From NCBI GenBank assembly GCA_046299415.1, contig JBKBII010000008.1, forward strand, positions 86,644-150,643: a stretch of 64,000 bases of DNA, read 5' to 3'. This document shows, in pieces, positions 48,235 to 56,914 of this stretch (the stretch's first letter is position 1; the number at the start of each line of letters is the position of its first letter). A program made the translations under genes and the position numbers. The notes beneath the pieces were generated by a model. It searched no databases. It was not told the DNA's origin and saw nothing but the letters and a program-made list of their open reading frames with translations. This DNA is from JBKBII01 sp046299415. Lineage in GTDB: Bacteria; Pseudomonadota; Gammaproteobacteria; Ectothiorhodospirales; Ectothiorhodospiraceae.

Positions 48235-50337
48235 TCAACGCGTATTCGAAGCGGCGTCCTCGTTGGCGGAGGCTCCGTCACCAGCCTCACCAGTCAATGT
48301 ATCGCTGCCCACATGATCGCCGTTGGTTTCGCCGCTTCCAGCAGACTCGGTTGGCGCCAGCGCCTGTTCGGATGGATTCGTCAGTCGTTCCAACAGCAGT
48401 CGATTGAGTCGCTCGACAAACGCGTGCGGATCCTCAATCTGCCCGCCCTCAGCGATGACGCTCTGCTCGAACAGCAGCTCAGCAAGGTCGGCAAAGCTCT
48501 CCCCCTCCGAGGCCGCCAAGCGTTTCACGAGCGGATGGGCCAGGTTGAGTTCCAAAGTGGGCTTCGAGCCGAACGTTGTTTGGCCTGCCTGTTTAAGTAA
48601 CTCCTGCAGATAGAGCGCCATCTCATGCTTGCCAAGCACGAGGCAAGCCGGTGAATCGACCAGCCGACTCGACGCGCGAACGGCCTCAACACGGCCCGCG
48701 AGCTGCTCACGGACGCGTTCGAGCACCGCCTCGTCGGCTTTCTCATTGCCCGCTGTCGTCCGGCTTTCTGACGAACCACCCGCCACGGGCAGATCGTTGA
48801 CATCCAACTCGCCCTTGGCAATGTTTTCGATCGGCGTGCCATCGAACTCGTGGAGATGGCTCAGTAGCCACTCATCAACGCGGTCAGACAACAACAGGAC
48901 TTCGATCCCACGCGCGCGAAAGACCTCCAAGTGAGGACTCTTGCGCGCAGCTTGGGCCGAATCCGCCGAGACGACATAGATCGCCTTCTGGCCCTCATGC
49001 ATCCGCGCTTTGTAATCCGCGAGACTCACATTCTGAACATCGTCTGTCGACCGCGTACTCGCGAAACGCAGCAACCCTGCAATGGTGTCACGATTGACAA
49101 AATCCTCACCGGGGCCTTCCTTTAGAACCCGACCAAAGGTGTTCCAAAAGATCTGGTACTGCTCGGGCTTATCCTTGGCGAGATCCTCCAGTAGTGCGAG
49201 GATCTTTTTCGTCGAGCCAGCGCGGATGCCGTCGACCAGCCGATTGTCCTGCAGAATTTCGCGCGAGACATTGAGTGGCAGATCGGCTGAATCGATCACC
49301 CCGCGGACAAAACGCAAGTAGTTCGGCAACATCGCCTGCGCGTCATCCATGATGAACACACGCTTGACGTAGAGCTTTACGCCATGTTTCGCGTCGCGAT
49401 CCCACAAATCGAACGGCGCCCGCGATGGGATGTACAACAGGCTCGTGTACTCCTGCCGCCCCTCGACTCGATTGTGGGTCCATGCAAGCGGATCAGCGTA
49501 GTCAGCCGCCACGTGGTGATAAAACGCCTTGTATTCGGCGTCACTGACATCGGATTTTGACCGCGTCCACAGCGCGGCGGCCTGATTGACCGTCTCCCAT
49601 TCGGCCTGCGAGGCCGAACCATCGCCAGCGGCATCCTCTGCATCGGTCGAATCCTTCGCTCGACGCATGCGAACTGGAAAACCGATGTGATCGGAATACT
49701 TTCGGATCAGGTGACGCAGACGATAATCCTCGAGGAACTCCCGAGCGTCTTCCTTGAGATACAACCGTACCTCAGTCCCGATGGCCTCACGCTCGACGGG
49801 CTCGATCGTGTACGTTCCATCCGCTGTCGAGTGCCACTTCACAGCGGCATCAGCCGGAGCATCCGCACGTCGAGTCACCAGAGTGACCGCATCCGCGACC
49901 GTAAATGCGGAATAAAAGCCGACGCCGAACTGGCCGATCAACTGCGCATCTTTCTGTTGATCGCCCGACAATTGAGCGAGGAAAGAACGCGTGCCGGAAC
50001 GCGCAATCGTCCCAATGTTCTCGCGAACCTCGTCGGCACTCATGCCGATACCGTTATCTCGCACAATCAACTCACCCGACTCACGATCGACGTCGATTTC
50101 GATCGCAAGCTGATCGGGGGTCGCGATACGATCTGGCTTTGCAAGCGACTCAAAACGCCGCTTGTCGCAGGCATCCGAAGCATTCGATACCAGCTCACGT
50201 AGAAAAATCTCCCGGTTCGAATACAACGAATGGATCATCAGATCGAGCAGTTGGCGAACCTCCGCCTGAAAGACGTGCTGCTCAGCAGACGAAGACGATG
50301 TCGTGACCGTCGGTTCGTGCGCAGTGGACTCATTCAT
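48235..50337 (-). CDS. htpG: Chaperone protein HtpG (Hsp90)
   Basis: HtpG is the bacterial Hsp90, an ATP-driven dimeric chaperone. The GHKL ATPase motifs are present: ELVSNASDACDKRRF, DNGIGMSADEV and GQFGVGFYSAF. Middle-domain VDSADLPLNVSREILQ-type sequence follows, reading VIDSADLPLNVSREILQDN. At 700 residues it is longer than most (about 630): there are small acidic inserts near residue 240, a Ser/Gly-rich insert near 535 and a 45-residue tail rich in Gly, Glu and Asn. AAGGGTG precedes the ATG at 50337. It is 228 bp upstream of ycjX on the same strand. Confidence 0.97.
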   Translation of the reverse strand: MNESTAHEPTVTTSSSSAEQHVFQAEVRQLLDLMIHSLYSNREIFLRELVSNASDACDKRRFESLAKPDRIATPDQLAIEIDVDRESGELIVRDNGIGMSADEVRENIGTIARSGTRSFLAQLSGDQQKDAQLIGQFGVGFYSAFTVADAVTLVTRRADAPADAAVKWHSTADGTYTIEPVEREAIGTEVRLYLKEDAREFLEDYRLRHLIRKYSDHIGFPVRMRRAKDSTDAEDAAGDGSASQAEWETVNQAAALWTRSKSDVSDAEYKAFYHHVAADYADPLAWTHNRVEGRQEYTSLLYIPSRAPFDLWDRDAKHGVKLYVKRVFIMDDAQAMLPNYLRFVRGVIDSADLPLNVSREILQDNRLVDGIRAGSTKKILALLEDLAKDKPEQYQIFWNTFGRVLKEGPGEDFVNRDTIAGLLRFASTRSTDDVQNVSLADYKARMHEGQKAIYVVSADSAQAARKSPHLEVFRARGIEVLLLSDRVDEWLLSHLHEFDGTPIENIAKGELDVNDLPVAGGSSESRTTAGNEKADEAVLERVREQLAGRVEAVRASSRLVDSPACLVLGKHEMALYLQELLKQAGQTTFGSKPTLELNLAHPLVKRLAASEGESFADLAELLFEQSVIAEGGQIEDPHAFVERLNRLLLERLTNPSEQALAPTESAGSGETNGDHVGSDTLTGEAGDGASANEDAASNTR

Positions 50338-50535
50338 CACGTGATACACCCTTGTCGATTCGTGTCGGGTTGGTGCCCGATCAACAGATTGGACCGCATT
50401 CAGGCCGCCCGCTAGCCGCAGGGCTGCCGGCCACATGTATTGAATGTTGTGATCGCACGAGAATTTTCAAGCCCACGAATCCGCACGATCAAAACGACGG
50501 GGCTTGCAGTGGGCGCATTCAGCGGCGGCAGTGGC

Positions 50536-51672
50536 TCAACCACCGGCATCGAGCGCATGCCGTATTGAGCCCTCGCCAGAGTCGTCGGCAACCGCCCCGC
50601 CTGGGTAGCCCCTCAAACGATCGACCATCTCATTCAACGCTCCGCGCAAATCGAGCTCAATGCGAAATGGCGCATTCAACAGAGCAACCGTCGATCCACG
50701 AAGCCCAGATTCGACGTCAAGTTCAAGTCGAGAACATAAAGTTGCCGCACTCTCCCCCCCAGCTCGCCGCGCGCGACGTTCATGGCGCACGACAGCATCA
50801 ACCAAGCCGGCCGCAAGTCGGTCGCGCTCATCATCGTGAAGGCGCGGTGACCACAGCAACACGCAGGCCTCCGGCCAACGACTACGTGCTGCAGCGACAA
50901 TCTGTGTCGTCTCTGAGTACTCCTCAAGCCGTTCATAAGGCGGATCGATCACGACGACGCCTCGCCGAACACGCGGCGGCATCAGGCCGTTAACGGCTTC
51001 GCGTGCGTCGCGCCGATGTACAGCGACCGCGCCGCCATTTCGATACCCTTTGGAGTCAGTCGCGCCGCCACGGTCGCGACTGTTGTGCATCGCTCGCGTC
51101 CAGTCGCGCAACGCCTGATACGCCTGTGGATGCCACTCGCAAAACAACGCCTGATCCGTCTCACGCAAGGCGGCCATGATCCAGGCCGGAGATCCCGGCA
51201 ATCCGCCCCAATCGCAACGGCCTCCCGACTGCGGCGGACCGCCACACTGGAGCTCAGAACTATCATTCTCGACGTTTGGGTCACTCTGAGCCGTTACGCG
51301 CGAATCACTTGTGACGGCGAAACTCTCACCGGATTGATACGATCCGGCCCGCAATCCGCCCATCGACACCGATCCAATTCGCGACTGAAAACGCGCCAAC
51401 AGCGGATCGCTCGCTAAATCCCCGCGCAAGCATCCGTAGCCACGGCGCCATTCGGCGCTACGCACGATTGGCGCTCTAACGCCCGGCATCGCCGCACGCG
51501 CCTCGCGGCCTGCCTGCGAATCGAGCTGGTACCAGCCAGAACCGGCAAACAAGTCCACTGCGGTCCAGGGCTTAGGCTTGCGCGACAATGACTCGAGCAC
51601 AGCAAACAACACCAAATGCTTGTGCAAATCGGCAAAGTTGCCAACGTGGTATTCGTGCTGATACGACAACAT
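50536..51672 (-). CDS. rlmJ: 23S rRNA (adenine-2030-N6)-methyltransferase RlmJ
   Basis: RlmJ methylates A2030 of 23S rRNA. The start MLSYQHEYHVGNFADLHKH is diagnostic. The SAM-binding region is AVDLFAGSGWYQLDS, and the catalytic motif is VVIDPPYERLEEY. The 378 residues exceed the E. coli enzyme by about 100. Most of the excess is a Ser/Gly-rich, low-complexity block of about 70 residues before GSPAWIMAALRETDQALF, plus a smaller insert before the DPPY motif. The ATG at 51672 fits exactly. Confidence 0.95.
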   Translation of the reverse strand: MLSYQHEYHVGNFADLHKHLVLFAVLESLSRKPKPWTAVDLFAGSGWYQLDSQAGREARAAMPGVRAPIVRSAEWRRGYGCLRGDLASDPLLARFQSRIGSVSMGGLRAGSYQSGESFAVTSDSRVTAQSDPNVENDSSELQCGGPPQSGGRCDWGGLPGSPAWIMAALRETDQALFCEWHPQAYQALRDWTRAMHNSRDRGGATDSKGYRNGGAVAVHRRDAREAVNGLMPPRVRRGVVVIDPPYERLEEYSETTQIVAAARSRWPEACVLLWSPRLHDDERDRLAAGLVDAVVRHERRARRAGGESAATLCSRLELDVESGLRGSTVALLNAPFRIELDLRGALNEMVDRLRGYPGGAVADDSGEGSIRHALDAGG

Positions 51673-52178
51673 TGCGTATTCCCCGCGGCGGCCATTGCAA
51701 TCCGGTGATTGTGACTCGATCAGCACCACCGGTAGAGGATCGCCCAAAGGTCCGACGTGCGAGCAGCGGCGCTCCGGTTGACGAGCGAAGCCAATCATTG
51801 GGCGCACAGGGTAGACGCCTGTAAGGTTCCTTATCGACGCCTCCCATGCACCCCCAAGCGTGCCGCCGATACGCGGTACCGTCTTCGAGAATCAGGGACG
51901 CATCAGCCATTGCCGCTCATTGATCGAAACGACAACACACTCATACCGCCCCAAGTGGCTCGATTCGATTAAGGCGTCCGGATCGGCGCGCGCAAAAACA
52001 TCGCAACCGCAGCTCATCCGCGACGACCGATGATCGAATTGCATGCGCGATTCGCCCTACTCCCCAAACGCAGTCAGGGGCCGAAGCCCCTGACTCTCCT
52101 GCGCAGCCGATGCCGCAGGACTTTGTTCAGACGTCGAAACGAACCAGAATCGGCCAAGACGCCTAACCCTAGTTGACG
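51673..52178. other. Intergenic, soxX to rlmJ
   Basis: 506 bp containing a strong hairpin at 52072-52095 (listed separately). No gene. Confidence 0.6.
52072..52095 (-). terminator. Hairpin downstream of soxX
   Basis: A perfect 10-bp stem (AGTCAGGGGC / GCCCCTGACT) with a 4-base loop. On the minus strand the loop reads C(TTCG)G, the extra-stable UUCG tetraloop. It lies 84 bases past the soxX stop. There is only a short T-run (TTT) after it, so it may stabilise the soxAX transcript end rather than terminate efficiently. Confidence 0.6.
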
Positions 52179-52853
52179 TCACTGATTCACCGGCGACTCC
52201 GGATCCAACAGGTACGCCATTGCATCAAGGATCTGTTCGTGCGTCAAAACGCCAGCCGCACCGAACCGCGGCATGTTGGAACACGGGAAGTAGGTATGCG
52301 AGTTGTAAACGACCTCGTACACGTAATTCAACATCGCCTCGGAGGTTCCACGCGTCTTCCCGTAACCGGTCAGGCTCGGACCGAGCGTCCCGTACGCGAT
52401 CTCATTCGGACTCATCGCATGACAGGCGTAACAGTTGCCGCCCGGCGCGCGGTTGGCGTGATTATCGACACGCGTACCCACACGAAAGCCGGCACCTTCG
52501 CGAGCGATCGCTTCACCGCGCCGCCAATCGCCCAGCTGTACCCCACCCTCGGGCCGAGTAATCGACTCACGAGCCAGCGCGATCACCTGACCAGCCAGCT
52601 CAGCATCGGGCGCCTCACCGCGGGTCGTCGAACATAGGCGTTGAGCCTCGTCCTGCTGCATGCGCTCGCGCGCTGTGCGTCCGTCCTGAGTGGGTTCTGC
52701 CAGGTTCAACGAACCCGATTCCATGATGATCTTCTCAGCCATTTCGGCTGGCGACATACCAAGATACTGGTTTTGTCCATCCTGCGCGGAAGCCTGCATC
52801 CCGGCGAACGCGAAAGCGATTGCGAGCCCGGTGGCCAAAAGCGTCTTATTCAT
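52179..52853 (-). CDS. soxX: Sulfur oxidation c-type cytochrome SoxX
   Basis: SoxX is the electron-accepting monohaem subunit of the periplasmic SoxAX complex, which couples thiosulfate to SoxYZ. The 224-residue precursor starts with a signal peptide (LLATGLAIAFAFAGMQASA). The haem motif is CYACH at residues 141-145, and the distal Met is probably in CSNMPRFG (Met194). Two further Cys (74 and 191) may form a disulfide. AGGAGA lies 8 bases before the ATG at 52853. It follows soxA by 35 bp on the same strand, so the two are an operon. Confidence 0.93.
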   Translation of the reverse strand: MNKTLLATGLAIAFAFAGMQASAQDGQNQYLGMSPAEMAEKIIMESGSLNLAEPTQDGRTARERMQQDEAQRLCSTTRGEAPDAELAGQVIALARESITRPEGGVQLGDWRRGEAIAREGAGFRVGTRVDNHANRAPGGNCYACHAMSPNEIAYGTLGPSLTGYGKTRGTSEAMLNYVYEVVYNSHTYFPCSNMPRFGAAGVLTHEQILDAMAYLLDPESPVNQ

Positions 52854-52888
52854 CGAATGCTCTCCTGATTGAGACTGAAATAGCGACA

Positions 52889-53731
52889 TCAGCGCTTGAG
52901 GTCTGGCAGGATCGCCGGCTGACCGCGAGCTTTATCGGTCCAAAAAGTCAGGATCGCAACATTGAAATCACTGTCCGGCAACGGATCGGCGTGACGCATC
53001 TGCCACATGCATTCGCGCACGCGATGCTGGCTTGAGCGAACCGCGTCGTGACCCACGCGGAAAGCGGGCCAAGAGATCGACTTTGTCCACTCGTAATCGC
53101 GGTTGGCGCTCGGCAGGTACGAGGCACGAATCCGCTTGCCTGCAGCACTATGACAGGTCGCGCAATTGAAATCATGAGTCCCCGCGATACGGAAATAGAG
53201 CTCTTCACCCGCAGCACGGAAAGCCTGCTCGAGCGGATGATCGAGAGGTGGATTCCACGCCATTCCGTTTGACTGCGCAGCGACATAAGTCGAGAGCTTC
53301 ATGATCAGCGTGTCGCCGTGGCGCTGTGTAACCTCGGGCGCATCATCCGCAAAGCCTTGGATCGTTTTCATGCAATGCACGAGGCGGGATTCGAAATCCA
53401 TCACTCGACCGGTGTCTTCAAAATAACGCGGGAGCTCAACGTAAGCCCCTTCGAGAACGCCCGGCCCCTTCCCGAAATCACAAGACTCGAGGGAAACATT
53501 GTTGGGCCCCATGGGCGTTCTGAACAGACTGCCGCCTTCCTCGACGACCCACATCGCAGGGTTATCCGGCATCATCTGAACGTTTTGCGGGCTCTGATGC
53601 AGGTAAAGAGAATCGGGGTGAGCATCAAGCACACCCTGCAGCACTTCGTACGGCTCAGCGGCAGACGCAAGCTGCGCGGCGCCACCGACCGCCAGCGCCA
53701 CCGGCAGAGCCAGCAGAGATTTCTTGAGCAT
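52889..53731 (-). CDS. soxA: Sulfur oxidation c-type cytochrome SoxA, monohaem type
   Basis: SoxA forms with SoxX the enzyme that conjugates thiosulfate to the SoxY carrier cysteine. The 280-residue precursor has a signal peptide ending LASAAE. One haem motif is present, CATCH at residues 190-194; the haem-ligand Cys is in RECMWQMR (Cys241), as in other SoxA. The N-terminal haem site of dihaem SoxA is missing: the region holds only Cys84 and Cys120, likely a disulfide. This is the monohaem form. GGAGG lies six bases before the ATG at 53731. No soxY, soxZ, soxB or soxCD is in the window. Confidence 0.93.
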   Translation of the reverse strand: MLKKSLLALPVALAVGGAAQLASAAEPYEVLQGVLDAHPDSLYLHQSPQNVQMMPDNPAMWVVEEGGSLFRTPMGPNNVSLESCDFGKGPGVLEGAYVELPRYFEDTGRVMDFESRLVHCMKTIQGFADDAPEVTQRHGDTLIMKLSTYVAAQSNGMAWNPPLDHPLEQAFRAAGEELYFRIAGTHDFNCATCHSAAGKRIRASYLPSANRDYEWTKSISWPAFRVGHDAVRSSQHRVRECMWQMRHADPLPDSDFNVAILTFWTDKARGQPAILPDLKR

Positions 53732-54372
53732 GGAAGCCTCCATCACGTGATTCGATCGAGCGCGGGACCATCCCGCAGCCTGACTAAGCGTCCTCGGCCT
53801 GTCCTCCCGCTACAGGTCACTCGAAAACCTCAAAAAAGCAAAAGCTTACGAGTCAGCGACACCCGTCCCCGGGTTGTTTTCAGCTACATTAGAAAACTCT
53901 AAACCACTGAAATTCGTTTTGTTTTCCCAAGGAACGCCTAATTGACGACACCCTGAATTGGATTATTCCCTCGACGGAAACCGAATTTCATGCCCACCGT
54001 GACGCAGACTCATTAAAACCGCGCGTTACATCCTCAGCGACCCAGAAAAACGTCCTAAAAACATCAAAAGGTCGGAGAGACATCGCTTCAAGCATATCTT
54101 CGCCGGCCTATCGACATCCCAGCGTTGCGATGGTCACAGCATCAAAGCCCGCACCTCGCGAGCCTTTTCTGAGCCGTTTGCTCCAAACCCATGACGGCTG
54201 TGTGATCCAATCAACGCGATACAGAGACGACAATTAGATCAGCCAGACGGCGCGCGACCGGAAGACAGCACCACCAGACCCAAGCGGCGCACAACGTCGC
54301 CCGGCCTTTCGAATCAATTCCGGAAAATTTTCACAGTCCGCCATCTGACGGCGCAGACGTCGCTTCTGATGA
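53732..54372. other. AT-rich region upstream of soxA
   Basis: 641 bp between the DASS transporter end and soxA. It includes the most AT-rich stretch I noticed in the window (about 53820-54030), with A- and T-runs and the palindrome at 53889-53902, so it probably carries the soxAX promoter and operator. No gene. Confidence 0.6.
53889..53902. promoter_or_regulatory. Palindrome in the soxA upstream region
   Basis: TTAGA-AAAC-TCTAA, five-base inverted arms, about 160 bases upstream of the soxA start. It could be half of a regulator-binding site; no regulator is assigned. Confidence 0.3.
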
Positions 54373-55983
54373 CTACAGCAACAGGACCCGCACACCAATG
54401 ACTGCCAAGGCCGCGACCGACAGCGGCAACCCGAAGCGAATCATGTCCCCAACTCGGATGCGACCCGTGGAGAACACGATGGCGTTTGGCGGCGTAGCCG
54501 TTGGTAACAGGAAGGCACAGGAAGCCGCCAGCACGACTGGAAGGGCGAACCTGAGCAACTCATCTGCCGCAACAGAACCGACCGCAGCGGCGACGATTGG
54601 CACCAGCAGGGCCGCAGCTGCGGTGTTCGACACAAAATGTGAAAGCACGATCGCAAACACGCTCATCGCGCCAATCCACAGCAAAGTCGACCCGTCGATC
54701 GCGGGAAGGACCGATAGGATGATGACCTCGGTCAGGCCGACGCGCTCAATCGCTGAACCCAGCGCAATCCCGCCACCGATCAGAAGCAAAACGCCCCATG
54801 GCAGATCACGGGTGTCGCGCCAGTCGAGCAATCTCGCGTTCACCGCATAACGCTTGGAGTTCTTGCTGCCGAAATCAGCCGACGTTGGCTGCGTCATTCT
54901 CTGTGTCGATTGGCCAGCTGGCAACACAAAAAGAATCACGGCAGCAACCAAAGCGATCTGTGCATCGCCAATCCCGGAAAGCCCGAGGCCGTTCATCCAG
55001 GGGCGTGTTATCCACGCCAAAACGGTAAGCACAAAGACGAACGCGACACGACGTTCAGCGCTACTCCAAGGCTTTGTTTCAAGGCGTGTCGTGGAACGAC
55101 GCTGATCATCGCCACGCGCAGCGCCCAACACCACAGAAGACGGCGGCGCAGAACCGTCCGCGGCGGGTGATGTTGCGCCAGCGTCGCGTTGGGCTGCCGT
55201 CTTCGATAAGTCCATGCCCTGCGACGCGCCAGCCGATGATAGCCAAACCATCCCAATCTGACGCTGCATCGACCACAACACCCAGCCCCAAGTGATCAGC
55301 AACAACGTCACACTGACCGGCAGGGCCAATACCATCCACTCGAGAAAACCGACCTCCATACCCATCTGCCGCGATAGATACCCGGCCAACACTGCATTGG
55401 GTGGCGTCCCGATCAACGTCGCCATCCCGCCGATATTCGCCGCGGCAGCCAAGCCCAGCAGCAACAACCGCTCGTCGAGAATCCGACCCGGAACAGATCG
55501 CCCCGCCTGCTCACGGAGGACCGTCGTCGCAGCGATGGCGGTTACCACTGGCAACAGCAGCGCGACAGTCGCGGTATTCGAAATCCACATCGATAAGAAC
55601 GCCGCAGAAATCAAAATAGCGCCGACCTGCCATGCGGGGTCGTCACGCGCGATGCGCAATGCAAAGCTTGCCAAGCGCTGATGTAGTCCACTCGAGGCCA
55701 CCGCAGCCGCCAGCAAAAAGCCTCCGAGAAACAGAAAGACCACCGGATTGGCGTATGCGCCGGCCAAATCATCGACACTCAGTACACCTGTACTCGGCAA
55801 CAAGATCAGCGGTAGCAGCGCCGTCACCGCTAACGGCACCGCTTCAAAAATCCACCACAAAAGCATCCACAGCGCCAATCCAACCACGACCCAACGCGAC
55901 GCGAATTCGCCCTCCAGAATAATCCCAACCAGGGTCATCACCGCGGCAATGACTGGAGCCAACCAACGAATCGCGCCAACCAT
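54373..55983 (-). CDS. DASS/SLC13-family anion transporter
   Basis: A 536-residue inner-membrane transporter with about 11 hydrophobic segments. The two SNT motifs that bind Na+ and substrate are present: SMWISNTATVALLLP and SHFVSNTAAAALLVP, each paired with a TPPNA element (IGTPPNAVLAG and ATPPNAIVF). A hydrophilic loop of about 70 residues rich in Ser, Ala and Arg interrupts the middle. Substrates in the family include sulfate, thiosulfate and C4-dicarboxylates. The sox genes lie directly downstream, 640 bp away on the same strand, which makes a sulfur oxyanion possible. The ATG at 55983 begins MVGAIRWLAPV. Confidence 0.92.
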   Translation of the reverse strand: MVGAIRWLAPVIAAVMTLVGIILEGEFASRWVVVGLALWMLLWWIFEAVPLAVTALLPLILLPSTGVLSVDDLAGAYANPVVFLFLGGFLLAAAVASSGLHQRLASFALRIARDDPAWQVGAILISAAFLSMWISNTATVALLLPVVTAIAATTVLREQAGRSVPGRILDERLLLLGLAAAANIGGMATLIGTPPNAVLAGYLSRQMGMEVGFLEWMVLALPVSVTLLLITWGWVLWSMQRQIGMVWLSSAGASQGMDLSKTAAQRDAGATSPAADGSAPPSSVVLGAARGDDQRRSTTRLETKPWSSAERRVAFVFVLTVLAWITRPWMNGLGLSGIGDAQIALVAAVILFVLPAGQSTQRMTQPTSADFGSKNSKRYAVNARLLDWRDTRDLPWGVLLLIGGGIALGSAIERVGLTEVIILSVLPAIDGSTLLWIGAMSVFAIVLSHFVSNTAAAALLVPIVAAAVGSVAADELLRFALPVVLAASCAFLLPTATPPNAIVFSTGRIRVGDMIRFGLPLSVAALAVIGVRVLLL

Positions 55984-56221
55984 CTCTGACACCCCATGTC
56001 GTCCAGATTGGCTCAGCCTGCCCAAGTTCGAATTGAAAGTTCAACCGCAGTCGACCAACTGCCGCCCGGTAGCGGCCTCCCCGAAAGTCCCGACGTTAGA
56101 CGGTCCCTATCGCGCAGCCTACGACGTCGCAAATCGACGGACGCTCAGATCACAACCGCCCGCTTCGATACGTAACTTCAACGACCCCACCCTTCAACGA
56201 CCCCACCAACCTCAGAAGGCC

Positions 56222-56254
56222 AAAAAAAAGCCCGAGGGAAATCCCCTCAGGCTT
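56222..56254 (-). terminator. Rho-independent terminator of the rpsP-rplS operon
   Basis: On the minus strand an 11-bp stem (AAGCCTGAGGG / CCCTCGGGCTT, with G-T pairs) is followed by eight T. It is the only strong terminator downstream of rplS. Confidence 0.88.
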
Positions 56255-56275
56255 CGTATCAAACCGTTTGCGCTC

Positions 56276-56305
56276 AGGCGCGTCCCGAGGCACCGGGACG
56301 CGCCT
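56276..56305. repeat. Perfect 12-bp inverted repeat before the rplS terminator
   Basis: AGGCGCGTCCCG and its exact complement flank a 6-base loop. There is no T-tract. It lies 22 bp upstream (in the rplS sense) of the terminator, so the operon transcript would end with two adjacent hairpins. Confidence 0.85.
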
Positions 56306-56549
56306 ACGGGCGCCACACACACGCGGGATTCGAATGCGTCCACCATGAAGGGCTCGCATCGAAATCCAGCGACTAAGGCTCAAGTCCGTACTCCCCGGTC
56401 GGAACGCCTGATTCGCGAATCCACCGGGAACACCGGATATTCACACCCAAAGTCTAGCGACGCTACGAAGCGCCTATTTGGAGCAACAGTCGCCTACCAA
56501 GCCCGACACAAAATCCGAGTGAGCAAGCATGCGAGAAAAGCAAACCATG

Positions 56550-56906
56550 TCACTGCCCAGCACGACGAATGTCTTCGCGAATGCGTGCGGCCTTGCCCGT
56601 ACGGTCACGCAAGAAATAGAGCTTGGCGCGGCGCACCGCTCCACGACGCTTGACGTCGATACGCGCGATGACCGGACTGTGCGTCTGGAATGTTCGTTCA
56701 ACGCCAACACCTGATGACATCTTGCGAACGGTGAACGCGGAGTTCAAACCCCGGTTCCGCTTGCCGATAACGACGCCTTCAAAGGCTTGGAGACGCTCAC
56801 GATCGCCTTCCTTCACCTTGACTTGCACGACCACCGTGTCGCCCGGACCGAATTCCGGAACATCGCTCTTCATCTGCTCACGCTCGAGCATCTCGATCAC
56901 ATTCAT
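56550..56906 (-). CDS. rplS: 50S ribosomal protein bL19
   Basis: L19 sits at the 30S-50S interface. The 118-residue protein matches E. coli L19 throughout: MNVIEMLEREQMKSDVP, GDTVVVQVKVKEGDRERLQA, FTVRKMSSGVGVERTFQTHS and KRRGAVRRAKLYFLRDRTGK. The ATG at 56906 gives the conserved N-terminus; alternative starts four codons upstream (56915, 56918) lie too close to the GGAG. It ends the rpsP-rimM-trmD-rplS operon, eight bases after the trmD stop. Confidence 0.98.
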   Translation of the reverse strand: MNVIEMLEREQMKSDVPEFGPGDTVVVQVKVKEGDRERLQAFEGVVIGKRNRGLNSAFTVRKMSSGVGVERTFQTHSPVIARIDVKRRGAVRRAKLYFLRDRTGKAARIREDIRRAGQ

Positions 56907-56914
56907 AACCACCA

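Larger units (their letters stand above)
55984..56549. other. Intergenic downstream of rplS
   Basis: 566 bp containing two tandem hairpins (56222-56254 and 56276-56305). A stretch near 56325-56335 with TTCGAAT looks superficially like a tRNA T-loop, but the flanks do not pair. No gene. Confidence 0.6.

Noticed and set aside
56318..56345. tRNA-like TTCGAAT sequence downstream of rplS
   Set aside because: The flanking five-base arms do not pair, and no acceptor, anticodon or D arm can be drawn.
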